Under the pieces are notes generated by a model. The model made no database searches and had not been told where the DNA came from. It saw only the letters and a list, made by a program, of their open reading frames with translations. 46,108 nt of DNA from Verrucomicrobiota bacterium (lineage in GTDB: Bacteria; Verrucomicrobiota; Verrucomicrobiia; Limisphaerales; JAFGQR01), in assembly GCA_016935555.1 (NCBI GenBank), contig JAFGQR010000147.1, positions 1-46,108 on the forward strand, read 5' to 3'. Each line of letters starts with the position of its first letter. The first letter of the stretch is position 1. Positions 1 to 8,918 of the stretch are shown one piece after another. The translations under genes and the position numbers were made by a program.

Positions 1-391
1 CATCCCCGCGCCAGCCCTTCGCAGCCCACATACCTTACACGACAACCCCGGCAAATCAAGTCGGAATTGCGGCAGCCGGAATGCGCGTGCGCGGCATGGG
101 CGGTGTGCGGGCGCATCGGGGCGGCGCGGCTTTCTTTTGACAATGGCGCCCAGGATGGGTTAGTTTCCCCGGGTTCCAACGCTGCAGAATACGGCGAGGG
201 TGTTGGGTCTGAAGACGCGACGCCTGCACCGGGGTCTTGGACGCTGCATGAAGGAGGGGCGGCGGAGGCTGTGGCGTTGGAAGGGGCACAGGCCCATGGC
301 CGTAACGTCAATGGTGAAAGCCCGGCAAGCCGCCCCGACTGCAAACTGAAACTTGGCCGCATCGCGCCGGATTTTCCGCCGCCGACCGCTG
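1..391. other. Left-edge intergenic DNA, no gene supported
   Basis: I see no convincing gene here. A frame that begins with ATG at 248 and is in phase with the following CDS runs into a TGA near 344, so the downstream gene cannot begin there. A perfect -35-like TTGACA lies at 137-142, but the best -10 candidate 17-18 bases further on (TTAGTT/TAGTTT near 160-166) is poor, so this is only a weak promoter candidate for the secreted protein at 392. Nothing else structured was noticed. Confidence 0.5.
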
Positions 392-3300
392 ATGGTTGTT
401 ATGATCTTGGATTGGCTTGAAACGGCATGGTGCCGCCGGGTCCTGGGCCGGCGGCGTTTGGACTTCACACGGCTGCGGCATGTCCTGACCGCCGCGGGCC
501 TCATCGCGGTCTCGGTGGCGCTGCCTCGTCCGGCCGGGGCCGCGGCGCCGCCCAACGACGTCTGTTCGGGTGCCGTCGTGATTCCGCCGGACGCCGGCGC
601 ACCGCAGCCGTATCTGACGGCTGCCACCGATCTTCTCGAAGCCACCTCCGTGGGCGATCCGACCAATGATTGTGTGGACACCGTCGACCGCGGCGTTTGG
701 TTCCGGTTCGCCCCCGCCCAGAGCGCGTTCTTCACGCTCTCGACCTGGTCCCGGTTCGCCACCAACACGACCGTCGAGGACACGGTGATGGCCATCTACA
801 CCTCGGTCGGCGATTGCAGCGGCGCCTTTGAACAACTGCCCAGTGAAGGGGACACGTTCGGCTGCAACGACGATCTGTCCGACACGGTGCGGCAATCCAC
901 CATCACCACGCTGCTGCTCGCCGGCACCACCTACTACATCCTGATCTGGCGTTTCGACGACGAACAACCCCCCGTCGCCGGCGCCACCCGAGTCCAGTTG
1001 CATGTCGTCAAAACCAGCTCGCCGGCAAATGACTCCTGCGCCAACCCCTGCGAACTGTATCCGGGCATCCCTGACACCGGCTCCACCGTCGGCGCCACCA
1101 ACGATTACCAGCTGGACGGCGCCTCCGAATTCCCCGGAGTCGGTCATCTCACGCCGGCGCCGGGCGACCTGCGCGACGTGGTGTATGCCTTCACCGCGCC
1201 CGCTGCCGGGGCTTACTCGTTCCATGTGCTCAACCTGAGCGTTGTCAACGATTTCGTGATTTACCTCCTGACCAATTGCCCGGCTGCGGGCCCGCCGGCC
1301 CTCATCCGCCATTGTCTGGCCGCCGCCAACCGCAACCCGTTTGGCGCCGAGGAGATTTGCTGCCAGCCGCTTGCCGCGCATCAGCGTGTTTACGTGGTGG
1401 TGGACGAAAACCTGAACGCGGATTACCCCTACCGGCAGGGCGGCCGCTTCCGGATCGAGGTGGTCCCGTGCAGTCGTGAGACGGAACCGAACGGCGCCCC
1501 CACCAACGCCATCCCGTTCGCCTGCGGCATCGAAGGCAGCGCCGATCCCCGCTACGATGTCGACTGCTACTCCCTCGGCACGTTCCCCGTCGGATCACGG
1601 CTTTTCGCCCTGGTCGACGGCAGTGCCGCCAACGGCACCAAGGATTTCGACCTGCGCGTGACCACCGCCTCGGAGACGCTGGAGTTTGACGACAGCGATA
1701 ATGAGTCCGAGTTTGGCGATTTCTCGCCGAACATCTCCGGCCTGCCGTTGCCCCGCGAACCCGTGTTCCTGAACATCGAGTCCAAGCTCACAGTCCCCGC
1801 GGAACCCTACCGCGTCTTCGCGGTCGTTCAGCCTTCCTGGATCAAAGCATCGCCCGAAACCGAGCCCAACCAGGACCTGCTCCAGGCCGACACGGCGCCT
1901 GCCAACTACTTCCGGGGCACCCTCTCCGGCCCCTCTCCCTCCGCCGACGTCGACACCTTCGCCTTCCAGGCCGGGTCGGGCGAACTGGTGTTTGTCGCCC
2001 TCGACGGCAACCCTCACCGCAACAACGTGACCGTCGACGCCGCCCTCGAACTGTTCGACGCCACCGGCAATCTCCTCATTGCTGCGGACAGCTCCAGTTC
2101 CGTCGGGATCGCATCGAGCACCAACCGCGTCCCCGGCTCCCTCACCGCCACCGAACCGTTTTCGCCCAGCGACGCGCTCGTTTATCGGGTCATGGACGGC
2201 GGCAGCTATTACGTGAAGGTTTTCGTCAGCTCCGGAACCGCGACCAACGTGGGGGCCGGAGATTACCTCCTGTCCATCTCGAAGAACTGCGCCGGCACCA
2301 TCCAGCCCAACCACCCCGTGGCCTTCGCCAGCCTTATCGCCCCCACCTTCGCTTATGAGGGCGCCCCCGCCACCGTCAGCGGCACCCTCCTGGATGCCGA
2401 TCCTCTCGACACCCACGCGATCATCGTCGACTGGGGCGATGCGGTCGAAACCAACGAACTCGGCCCCGGCGTCCTGTCGTTTCAACTCACCCACCCCTAT
2501 TCCGACGACGATCCCTGCGGCTCGCCCGCCGACGTTTATTATCCCACCCTCGTCGCCCTCGACGAAGCCGGCGCCGCGGCCATCACGAACTTCATCATCA
2601 CGGTCGCCAACGTCGCCCCGATCCTCAAAACCCTCGACCTCAGCACCCAGGCCCCGTTCGAAAACCAGCTCGTGACCCTCTCGGGCGCCTTCACCGATCC
2701 CGGCACCGGGGACATCCACCGCATCCGCATCGCGTGGGGCGACGGCACCACCGACACCCTCGAGCTGGAACCCGGTCGCCGCACCTTTGCCGCCCTCCAT
2801 GCCTACCTCGATGATTCCCCCACGGCCACCCCCGCCGATCCCTGCAACATCCGGGTGGAACTCGACGACGACGACGGGGGCACTGACGACGAATCGGCCG
2901 CGCTGACCGTGCACAACGCGCCCCCTCAAGTCACCGGCCAGCTTGCCTCGCCAGTCTGGCCGCAATCCACCATCCTCCTGAACGTCACGGCCACCGACCC
3001 GAGCCCCCTGGACACGCTCAACCTCACCCTGGATTGGGGCGACGGTTCGCTGCCCGAAAGCCATCCGCTGCCGGCCGGCGGCGGTGTCTTCGTCCTGGAG
3101 CACGTCTTCATGGTCAACGCCACCAATCTCGCGATGCATCTCACCCTGGTCGATGACGATTCCGGCACCGGCACGGACACGGTGGCCGTCCAGATCAGGC
3201 CCGTGCCCGCGCAGCCCAGGGTCCTGTCGCTCACGCGGCTTTCCAACAGCCATTTCCTGCTCACCATCATCCAGGCCACACCCGGCGCCACGTATCGGAT

Positions 3301-3439
3301 TGAGATTTCCAGCGACCTGACCGTCTGGACCGCCCTGCCCGGCAGCCAGCAAACCGCCGACGGCAACGGTTTCATCCTCTTCCAGGATCCCTTGTCTCCC
3401 ACAGGCGCCAGCCGCTATTACCGCGTCGTCTGGCCCTGA
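392..3439 (+). CDS. Large secreted protein with PPC-like and PKD-like repeats
   Basis: About 1015 residues. The long basic N-terminus is followed by a hydrophobic stretch (LTAAGLIAVSVAL) and an AGA/AAPP-type cleavage site, so export is likely. Next come two Cys-containing blocks that begin with a P-x-N-D-x-C motif (PPNDVC, PANDSC). After these are two ETEPN segments typical of bacterial pre-peptidase C-terminal (PPC) modules, roughly residues 365-635. Three beta-sandwich repeats carrying W-G-D or WGDG signatures (near nt 2430, 2735 and 3040) look PKD-like. The last 60 residues form a tail with SSDLTVW and a final YYRVVWP. No catalytic motif is visible, so a surface-binding or adhesive role is inferred. 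ATG codons at 392 and 401 and a TTG at 353 are in frame; I chose 392. It stands alone upstream of hrpB. Confidence 0.8.
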   Translation: MVVMILDWLETAWCRRVLGRRRLDFTRLRHVLTAAGLIAVSVALPRPAGAAAPPNDVCSGAVVIPPDAGAPQPYLTAATDLLEATSVGDPTNDCVDTVDRGVWFRFAPAQSAFFTLSTWSRFATNTTVEDTVMAIYTSVGDCSGAFEQLPSEGDTFGCNDDLSDTVRQSTITTLLLAGTTYYILIWRFDDEQPPVAGATRVQLHVVKTSSPANDSCANPCELYPGIPDTGSTVGATNDYQLDGASEFPGVGHLTPAPGDLRDVVYAFTAPAAGAYSFHVLNLSVVNDFVIYLLTNCPAAGPPALIRHCLAAANRNPFGAEEICCQPLAAHQRVYVVVDENLNADYPYRQGGRFRIEVVPCSRETEPNGAPTNAIPFACGIEGSADPRYDVDCYSLGTFPVGSRLFALVDGSAANGTKDFDLRVTTASETLEFDDSDNESEFGDFSPNISGLPLPREPVFLNIESKLTVPAEPYRVFAVVQPSWIKASPETEPNQDLLQADTAPANYFRGTLSGPSPSADVDTFAFQAGSGELVFVALDGNPHRNNVTVDAALELFDATGNLLIAADSSSSVGIASSTNRVPGSLTATEPFSPSDALVYRVMDGGSYYVKVFVSSGTATNVGAGDYLLSISKNCAGTIQPNHPVAFASLIAPTFAYEGAPATVSGTLLDADPLDTHAIIVDWGDAVETNELGPGVLSFQLTHPYSDDDPCGSPADVYYPTLVALDEAGAAAITNFIITVANVAPILKTLDLSTQAPFENQLVTLSGAFTDPGTGDIHRIRIAWGDGTTDTLELEPGRRTFAALHAYLDDSPTATPADPCNIRVELDDDDGGTDDESAALTVHNAPPQVTGQLASPVWPQSTILLNVTATDPSPLDTLNLTLDWGDGSLPESHPLPAGGGVFVLEHVFMVNATNLAMHLTLVDDDSGTGTDTVAVQIRPVPAQPRVLSLTRLSNSHFLLTIIQATPGATYRIEISSDLTVWTALPGSQQTADGNGFILFQDPLSPTGASRYYRVVWP

Positions 3440-3531
3440 GGGCCGCCAGCACCGCCCCCTCCCTCCCGCACGCCACCGCCAATCTCCTTGGGTCGCGCGC
3501 GGTTTTTGTGTATTCGTCGGTCCGACAATCT

Positions 3532-6072
3532 ATGGCCGAGCGCCTGCCCATCTACGACATCGAAGCCGTCCTGCTGGACCGGCTCAGGACGCACCGGCGG
3601 CTGATCCTTCAGGCGCCGACCGGGTCCGGCAAGTCGACGCAGGTGCCCCAGATGCTGTTGACCCATGGCCTCCTTGACCGGGGCCAGGCCGTCACCCTGC
3701 AGCCGCGCCGTCTGGCCGCGCGTCTGCTGGCTGCGCGGGTCGCGCGTGAACGCCGCACCGAGCTCGGGGGCGAGGTTGGCTACCAGGTGCGGTTTGAGCA
3801 TCTGGCCGGGCCGGCCACCAGGATCAAGTTCGTGACCGAAGGCATTCTGCTGCGGCAGATGATCCAGGACCCCACCCTTCAGGGGATCCAGGCCCTGATC
3901 TTCGACGAGTTCCACGAACGGCATCTGTATGGCGACATCACCCTGGCCCGCGCCCTTGACCTGCAGGAGCAGTCGCGACCCGACCTTCTCATCCTGGTCA
4001 TGTCCGCCACGCTGCCTGCCGAATCGCTGCAGGTCTACCTCGATCCCTGCGCCACCCTCGCCTCCGAAGGCCGCATGTTCCCCGTCGACATCGAGTTCGC
4101 GTTGCGCCGGACCCCCGCGCATCCGCCGCCGGCCTGGGAACTCGCCGCTGCCGCCTTCCAGCACCACGTCCGCGCCGGCGACTCCGGCGACGTGCTCATC
4201 TTCATGCCGGGCGGGTATGAGATTTCCCAGACGATTGAGGCGTTGCGGCATTGCTCCGAAGCCAGGGGGTATCTGCTGCTGCCGCTGCACGGCGAGTTGT
4301 CCCCCCGGGACCAGGACGCCGCCGTCGCGCGTTACGACCAGCCCAAAGTCGTCGTCGCCACCAATGTCGCCGAAACCTCGGTCACCATCGACGGCGTCCG
4401 GCTCGTCATCGACAGCGGCCTCGCCCGCCTGCCGCGTTACGACCCCCACCGCGGCATCAACACGCTCCTCATCGAGAAAATCAGCCGCGCCTCCGCCGAT
4501 CAGCGCGCCGGACGGGCCGGGCGCACGGCTCCGGGGCGGTGCGTGCGTCTGTGGTCGCCCGAGGATCACTGGCAGCGCCCCGATCACGAGCTTCCGGAAA
4601 TCAAACGGCTGGACCTGGCCGAAGTCGCCCTCACCTTGAAAGCCGCCGGCGTTCAGGACCTCCGCCAATTCCGATGGCTCGAACCGCCTCCCGAGAACAG
4701 CCTCCTCGACGCCGAATCCCTCCTCGCCGACCTCGGCGCCCTCGACCGCCAGGGCCGCATCAGCCCCGTCGGCCGGACCATGCTCGCCTTCCCCGTCCAC
4801 CCGCGCTATGCGCGCATGCTTCTGGCCGCCGACCACTTCGGCTGCGTCCACCAGGCCGCGCTCGTCGCCGCCCTCACCCAGGGGCGCGACCTGCTCCTCC
4901 GCAAGCCGGGCAAGGACATCGAGCAGCGGCGCGAGCGGTGGTTTGGCGAACGCGGCACCTCGGATTTCTGGATTTTGATGCGGGCATGGGAATATGCCGT
5001 TCAGCATCAGTTTCGGCTCGAGGCCTGCCGCGACGCCGGCATTCATGCCGTCACCGCCCGGCAAGTGGGGCCGCTGCACCAGCAGTTTCTCCGCATCGCG
5101 CGCGACGAGGGGCTCGACACGCAGCCCCGAACCGTTCCCGAGGAAGCTCTTCGGAAATGCATTCTCATTGGATTTTCGGACCGCGTGGCGCGGCGGCTGG
5201 ACGAGGGCACGCTGCGCTGCGAACTGGTCCACAATCGGCGCGGTGTTCTTGCCCGCGAGAGCGTGGTGCATCATAGCCCCCTGTTCGTTGCCGCCGAGGT
5301 GCGTGAGGTCGAAGGCGCCCAGAACAGCCTCAACACCGTCCTCTCCCTGGCGACCGCCATCCAGCCCGAATGGCTCCACGAGCTGTTCCCTGACGATATC
5401 ACGCGCGGCCAGCCGATCGTCACCTACGATCCGTCCGCCAAACGCGTCTGCGCCGAAACCCAGGTCCGGTTTCGCGATCTGACGCTTTCGTCCAAGCGCC
5501 TCGACCCGCCCCCGGCGGAGGCTGCCGCGCGGCTGCTGGCAGAGGAGGTTTTCCAGGGCCGCCTCATCCTCAAGCAGTGGGATCATGGCGTTGATCAGTG
5601 GATTCTCCGCCTCAACGGTCTGAGCCGATGGTGCCCCGAGCTGGGCTTGCCCCCGCTCAGTCCCGGCGACCGCCGGCATCTGTTGGAGCAAATCTGCTTC
5701 GGCGCGGCCTCCTCGAAGGACATCAAGGACCGCGACGTCAAACCGGTTGTCAAGGCCTGGTTGTCTCCTGCGCAACAGGTCCTGCTTGACAAACACGCCC
5801 CGGAACGGCTCACCCTCGCCAACCAGCGCACCCCGAAAATCACCTACGTCGCCGACGGTCATCCCTATGTCGCCTTGCGCATTCAGGAACTGTACGGCGT
5901 CACGACCACGCCCCGAATCGCCCTGAACCGCGTGCCTGTCCTCGTCCATATCCTCGCCCCCAACATGCGCCCCGTTCAAATCACCCAGGACCTCGAAGGT
6001 TTCTGGCGCGACCAATACCCGCGCGTCAAACAGGAACTGCAGCGCAAATACCCCAAACACGAGTGGCGTTAG
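3532..6072 (+). CDS. hrpB: ATP-dependent RNA helicase HrpB
   Basis: A DEAH-type superfamily 2 helicase of 846 residues, the usual HrpB length. From the ATG at 3532, Walker A (PTGSGKST) is at about residues 29-36. The DExH box reads DEFH at 125-128, motif III SAT is at 158-160, TNVAETSVTIDG is motif V, and QRAGRAGR (about 324-331) is motif VI. The C-terminus ends in the HrpB-specific block (PVLVHILAP, then DLEGFWR and a final YPKHEW), which separates it from HrpA. It probably acts in the cytoplasm on RNA or ribonucleoproteins; the biological substrate of HrpB is poorly defined. A GTG at 3508 is an alternative start, but the ATG gives the normal MAERLPIYD-type N-terminus. The gene is about 90 bases from its upstream neighbour and not clearly part of an operon. 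Confidence 0.95.
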   Translation: MAERLPIYDIEAVLLDRLRTHRRLILQAPTGSGKSTQVPQMLLTHGLLDRGQAVTLQPRRLAARLLAARVARERRTELGGEVGYQVRFEHLAGPATRIKFVTEGILLRQMIQDPTLQGIQALIFDEFHERHLYGDITLARALDLQEQSRPDLLILVMSATLPAESLQVYLDPCATLASEGRMFPVDIEFALRRTPAHPPPAWELAAAAFQHHVRAGDSGDVLIFMPGGYEISQTIEALRHCSEARGYLLLPLHGELSPRDQDAAVARYDQPKVVVATNVAETSVTIDGVRLVIDSGLARLPRYDPHRGINTLLIEKISRASADQRAGRAGRTAPGRCVRLWSPEDHWQRPDHELPEIKRLDLAEVALTLKAAGVQDLRQFRWLEPPPENSLLDAESLLADLGALDRQGRISPVGRTMLAFPVHPRYARMLLAADHFGCVHQAALVAALTQGRDLLLRKPGKDIEQRRERWFGERGTSDFWILMRAWEYAVQHQFRLEACRDAGIHAVTARQVGPLHQQFLRIARDEGLDTQPRTVPEEALRKCILIGFSDRVARRLDEGTLRCELVHNRRGVLARESVVHHSPLFVAAEVREVEGAQNSLNTVLSLATAIQPEWLHELFPDDITRGQPIVTYDPSAKRVCAETQVRFRDLTLSSKRLDPPPAEAAARLLAEEVFQGRLILKQWDHGVDQWILRLNGLSRWCPELGLPPLSPGDRRHLLEQICFGAASSKDIKDRDVKPVVKAWLSPAQQVLLDKHAPERLTLANQRTPKITYVADGHPYVALRIQELYGVTTTPRIALNRVPVLVHILAPNMRPVQITQDLEGFWRDQYPRVKQELQRKYPKHEWR

Positions 6073-6205
6073 CTCCCCGCCCGCGCCGCCTCCCCGCGTC
6101 GTCCCGGGGCCGGCACGGCAACCGGGGCGCGGTGTGCCCATTGCCGCGCGGTCCCATGTCCTGCGCAGGCTTGATCCCCGTGCGCGGTTGCGCCACGCTG
6201 CCGCC

Positions 6206-7063
6206 GTGTCAAGTTTGTCCGCGAAAGTGATTCGCAACGCCGTGCAGGCGGCCCTGGTGGAAGACGTGGGCGGGGGCGATGCCACCACGCTGGCGACCAT
6301 ACCCGAGACCGCCAGCGCGGCGGCCCGCGTGGTTGCCCGGGAACCGCTTGTGGTTGCGGGATTGCCCCTGGCCGAAGCCGCCTTCAGGCTTGTGGCTCCC
6401 GCGGTGCGCCTGCGCCGCCAGGCGCGGGACGGGCAGGCGCTGCGGGCCGGCGACACCCTCCTGCGCGTCGAGGGTCCCGCCGGCGCCCTTCTCACGGCCG
6501 AACGGGTGGCGCTTAATTTCCTGCAGCGGCTCTCCGGCGTCGCCACCCTCACCGCCGCCTTCGTCCGGGCCGTCGCCGGCACCCGCGCCCAAATTCTCGA
6601 CACCCGCAAGACGACTCCGGGCTGGCGTTTGCTGGAAAAATATGCGGTGCGTTGCGGCGGCGGGGGCAATCACCGGCTGGGTTTGTTCGACGGTGTGCTG
6701 ATCAAGGACAACCACCTCAGCGTTCTTGCCGGCACGGCGCCCAATCCCATCGCCGCGGCCGTCGCCCGCGCGCGCGCCCGATACCCGAAGCTCGAGATCG
6801 AGGTGGAGGCGGACACGCTCGAGCAGGTCGACCAGGCCCTGGCGGCAGGCGCGGACGGCATTCTGCTCGACAACATGCCTCCCGACGTCATGCGGGCGGC
6901 GGTGCGGCGCGCAGGGGGCCGGGCCAGGCTCGAAGCCAGTGGCGGGATCACCCTGTCCACCGTCCGAGCCTGCGCCGAGGCGGGTGTCGATTGCATTTCC
7001 GTGGGGGCGCTCACCCATTCCGCGCGTGCGGTGGATATCGCGCTGGATTTCCAGGCCGCATGA
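6206..7063 (+). CDS. nadC: Nicotinate-nucleotide pyrophosphorylase (NadC)
   Basis: Quinolinate phosphoribosyltransferase, which converts quinolinate and PRPP to nicotinate mononucleotide, CO2 and PPi in de novo NAD synthesis. The family blocks are all present: VEDVGGGDATT near the N-terminus, the DTRKTTPGWR active-site segment near residue 132 followed by GGGGNHR and KDNHL, EIEVEADT near 198, LLDNMPP near 222 and SGGIT near 246. The GTG at 6206 gives 285 residues, the normal length. An in-frame GTG at 6134 would add 24 basic residues with no counterpart that I know of. The stop overlaps the next start as ATGA (7060-7063), so translation is probably coupled to birA. No nadA or nadB is in view. 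Confidence 0.95.
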   Translation: MSSLSAKVIRNAVQAALVEDVGGGDATTLATIPETASAAARVVAREPLVVAGLPLAEAAFRLVAPAVRLRRQARDGQALRAGDTLLRVEGPAGALLTAERVALNFLQRLSGVATLTAAFVRAVAGTRAQILDTRKTTPGWRLLEKYAVRCGGGGNHRLGLFDGVLIKDNHLSVLAGTAPNPIAAAVARARARYPKLEIEVEADTLEQVDQALAAGADGILLDNMPPDVMRAAVRRAGGRARLEASGGITLSTVRACAEAGVDCISVGALTHSARAVDIALDFQAA

Positions 7064-8040
7064 CGATCGACGCCCACATCCTGCGCGCGCTTCGGGCGGC
7101 GGATGCGCCGGCCGTGTCCGGCGCCGAACTGTCGCGCCAGCTGGGAATTTCACGCGCGGCCATTTGGGCGCGGATCGAGGAATTGCGCTCGTTGGGTTAC
7201 GAGATTGAAGCCAGTCCCCACCAGGGCTACCGCTTGAGGACGATGCCCGACGTGCTGCATGCGGACGACCTCCTGTCGCTGGTCGCCCCGCGGCAGGTCG
7301 TCGGACGCGACATCCGCGTATTCGAGAAAACGGGTTCCACGAACGACGTGGTGGACAAGCTTGCCCGCGATGGCGTTCCCGAGGGCGTGGTGGTGTTCGC
7401 CGAAACCCAAACCCGGGGCCGCGGCCGGCTCGGGCGGTCCTGGTGTTCGCCGGCACGGCGGGGTCTGTGGTTTTCGGTGCTGCTCCGGCCGAATCTTCGT
7501 CCCGAATCGGCCACCCAACTCACGGTCGCAGCCGCCACCGCGGTTGCGCGCGCTCTGCGCGGGTTTGCCCGGGTGGATCCGCAGATCAAATGGCCCAACG
7601 ACATCCTGATTCAAGGCAGGAAAGCGGCGGGCATCCTGACCGATCTCAGCGCCGAACTGGACCACATCAAACACGTCGTTCTCGGCATCGGCATCAATGT
7701 GAACCTGGGCGCCACCGACCTGCCGCCGGAACTGCGGCGTGTGGCAACGTCGCTGCGCCTGGCCACCGGCCGGAGCCATCGCCGCGCCGATCTCGCGGCG
7801 GGTGTCCTGCGGGAGCTTGACGCGGACTATGCCCGGATTCGCCAGCAACGGTTCCCCGACATCGCCGCGGAATGGGCCGCCCAGTGCTCGACGCTTGGCC
7901 AGACGGTTCGGATTGACATCGGGGGGCGGCGGGTTCACGGGCGCGCGGAGTCGCTGGACGATACGGGAGCCTTGCTGCTGCGCACGACGCACGGCCACCT
8001 GGAGCGCATCATGGGCGGCGACGTCATCCTGGAATCCTAG
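7060..8040 (+). CDS. birA: Biotin--protein ligase / biotin operon repressor BirA
   Basis: A bifunctional BirA of 326 residues. The N-terminus has a winged-helix DNA-binding region (about residues 5-60, including LSRQLGISRAAIWARIEEL and GYEIEASPHQGYRL). The central ligase domain has the biotinyl-AMP loop GRGRLGRSW near residue 121 and KWPNDI near 177, followed by GIGINVN. A small C-terminal SH3-like domain ends in GHLERIMGGDVILES. It attaches biotin to the acetyl-CoA carboxylase carrier protein, and the HTH suggests it also represses biotin genes, none of which are in this window. The ATG at 7060 overlaps the nadC stop by four bases. A longer open frame extends upstream inside nadC but is only a shadow. 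coaX begins one base after the TAG. Confidence 0.95.
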   Translation: MTIDAHILRALRAADAPAVSGAELSRQLGISRAAIWARIEELRSLGYEIEASPHQGYRLRTMPDVLHADDLLSLVAPRQVVGRDIRVFEKTGSTNDVVDKLARDGVPEGVVVFAETQTRGRGRLGRSWCSPARRGLWFSVLLRPNLRPESATQLTVAAATAVARALRGFARVDPQIKWPNDILIQGRKAAGILTDLSAELDHIKHVVLGIGINVNLGATDLPPELRRVATSLRLATGRSHRRADLAAGVLRELDADYARIRQQRFPDIAAEWAAQCSTLGQTVRIDIGGRRVHGRAESLDDTGALLLRTTHGHLERIMGGDVILES

Positions 8041-8041
8041 C

Positions 8042-8812
8042 ATGCTGCTCCTGATCGACATCGGCAATACCCACACTCACCTCGGCCTCGCCAATGACCG
8101 GCGTGTCGTCCGCCGGCTCCAGCTGACCACCGCGGGCTGGGCCCGCCCCGCCCACTCCAAAACCCTCCGCCAATGGCTGGACGCCACCCCTCTCTCCGGC
8201 GCCGCCCTCTGCAGCGTCGTGCCCCAAGCCACCCGCCTCGTCAAACGCGTCCTCCGCGCCTGCGCTCCCGTGGCGGTGTTCGAGCTGAATGCGCGAACGG
8301 TTTCCGGGGTGGGCATCCGTTACCCGCGGCCCGAGAGCATCGGCCCGGACCGCCTCGCCAATGCCGTGGCCGTCCGCCATCACTACGGAGCGCCCGCAGT
8401 GGCGGTGGATTTCGGCACTGCGCTCACCTTCGATGTGATCGATCGCCACGGCCATTACGTCGGCGGCATCATCGCTCCCGGACTCGCCGCCCTCACCGAT
8501 TACCTGCACCAGCACACCGCCCTCCTGCCCCGCATCCGCATCCGCGACACCGCCGCCGTCATCGGACGCAGCACGACCCAGGCAATGAGGATCGGCGCGG
8601 TGCACGGCTACCGCGGCCTGGTGCGGCATTTGATCCGGGAACTGAAAGGCGCCCTCGGTTGCCGGCGGCTGCCGGTCGTGGCCACGGGCGGCTACGCGCG
8701 GCTCATGGCCCGCGGCTTGCCCGAGTTCACCGGCGTCGAACCCGGCCTCACCCTTGAGGGACTGCGGCTCGAATGGCGCGCCGCGCGCACCCGCAAGCCC
8801 CGCCGCCGGTGA
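8042..8812 (+). CDS. coaX: Type III pantothenate kinase (CoaX)
   Basis: 256 residues. It phosphorylates pantothenate with ATP in the first committed step of CoA synthesis, in the cytoplasm. It is recognised from the ASKHA-fold signatures of CoaX: the N-terminal phosphate loop DIGNTHTHLG (residues 5-14), GPDRLAN near 101, VDFGTALTFDV near 122 and GGIIAPGL near 141, with a late ATGGYA motif. It is distinct from the CoaA and CoaW types. The gene follows birA with a single intervening base, so nadC-birA-coaX reads as one translationally coupled cofactor operon. Juxtaposition of birA and coaX is common in bacteria. The basic C-terminus (RTRKPRRR) is unremarkable. Confidence 0.95.
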   Translation: MLLLIDIGNTHTHLGLANDRRVVRRLQLTTAGWARPAHSKTLRQWLDATPLSGAALCSVVPQATRLVKRVLRACAPVAVFELNARTVSGVGIRYPRPESIGPDRLANAVAVRHHYGAPAVAVDFGTALTFDVIDRHGHYVGGIIAPGLAALTDYLHQHTALLPRIRIRDTAAVIGRSTTQAMRIGAVHGYRGLVRHLIRELKGALGCRRLPVVATGGYARLMARGLPEFTGVEPGLTLEGLRLEWRAARTRKPRRR

Positions 8813-8847
8813 GAGAAACGCCTGACGCCGGCCGTCCTGCAATCCTC

Positions 8848-8869
8848 AAACGGCGCGTGCGCACTGTTT
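8848..8869. terminator. Possible bidirectional terminator hairpin
   Basis: In the 106-base gap between the convergent coaX and DUF4962-family genes, AAAC...GCGC-GT-GCGC...GTTT can fold into a hairpin with one internal loop. It has AAAC on one side and GTTTCTT on the other. It is the best terminator-like structure in the gap but is short and imperfect, and there is no strong U-run. Confidence 0.3.
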
Positions 8870-8918
8870 CTTGAGCGCGGTGCCGGTGTGGGGTGTTGGG
8901 ATTCCGTGGGTGCGGGGG

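Noticed and set aside
137..166. TTGACA upstream of the first secreted protein gene
   Set aside because: The -35 is perfect but no acceptable -10 follows, and the distance to the start codon is over 220 bases.
3418..6669. A 1083-codon open frame antisense to hrpB and nadC
   Set aside because: It is a high-GC shadow. The plus-strand frames have full helicase and NadC motifs, while the antisense reading has repetitive Arg/Gly/Ala content and no domain.
6652..7059. Upstream extension of the birA frame inside nadC
   Set aside because: It reads as Arg/Gly-rich shadow; BirA begins normally at the ATG overlapping the nadC stop.
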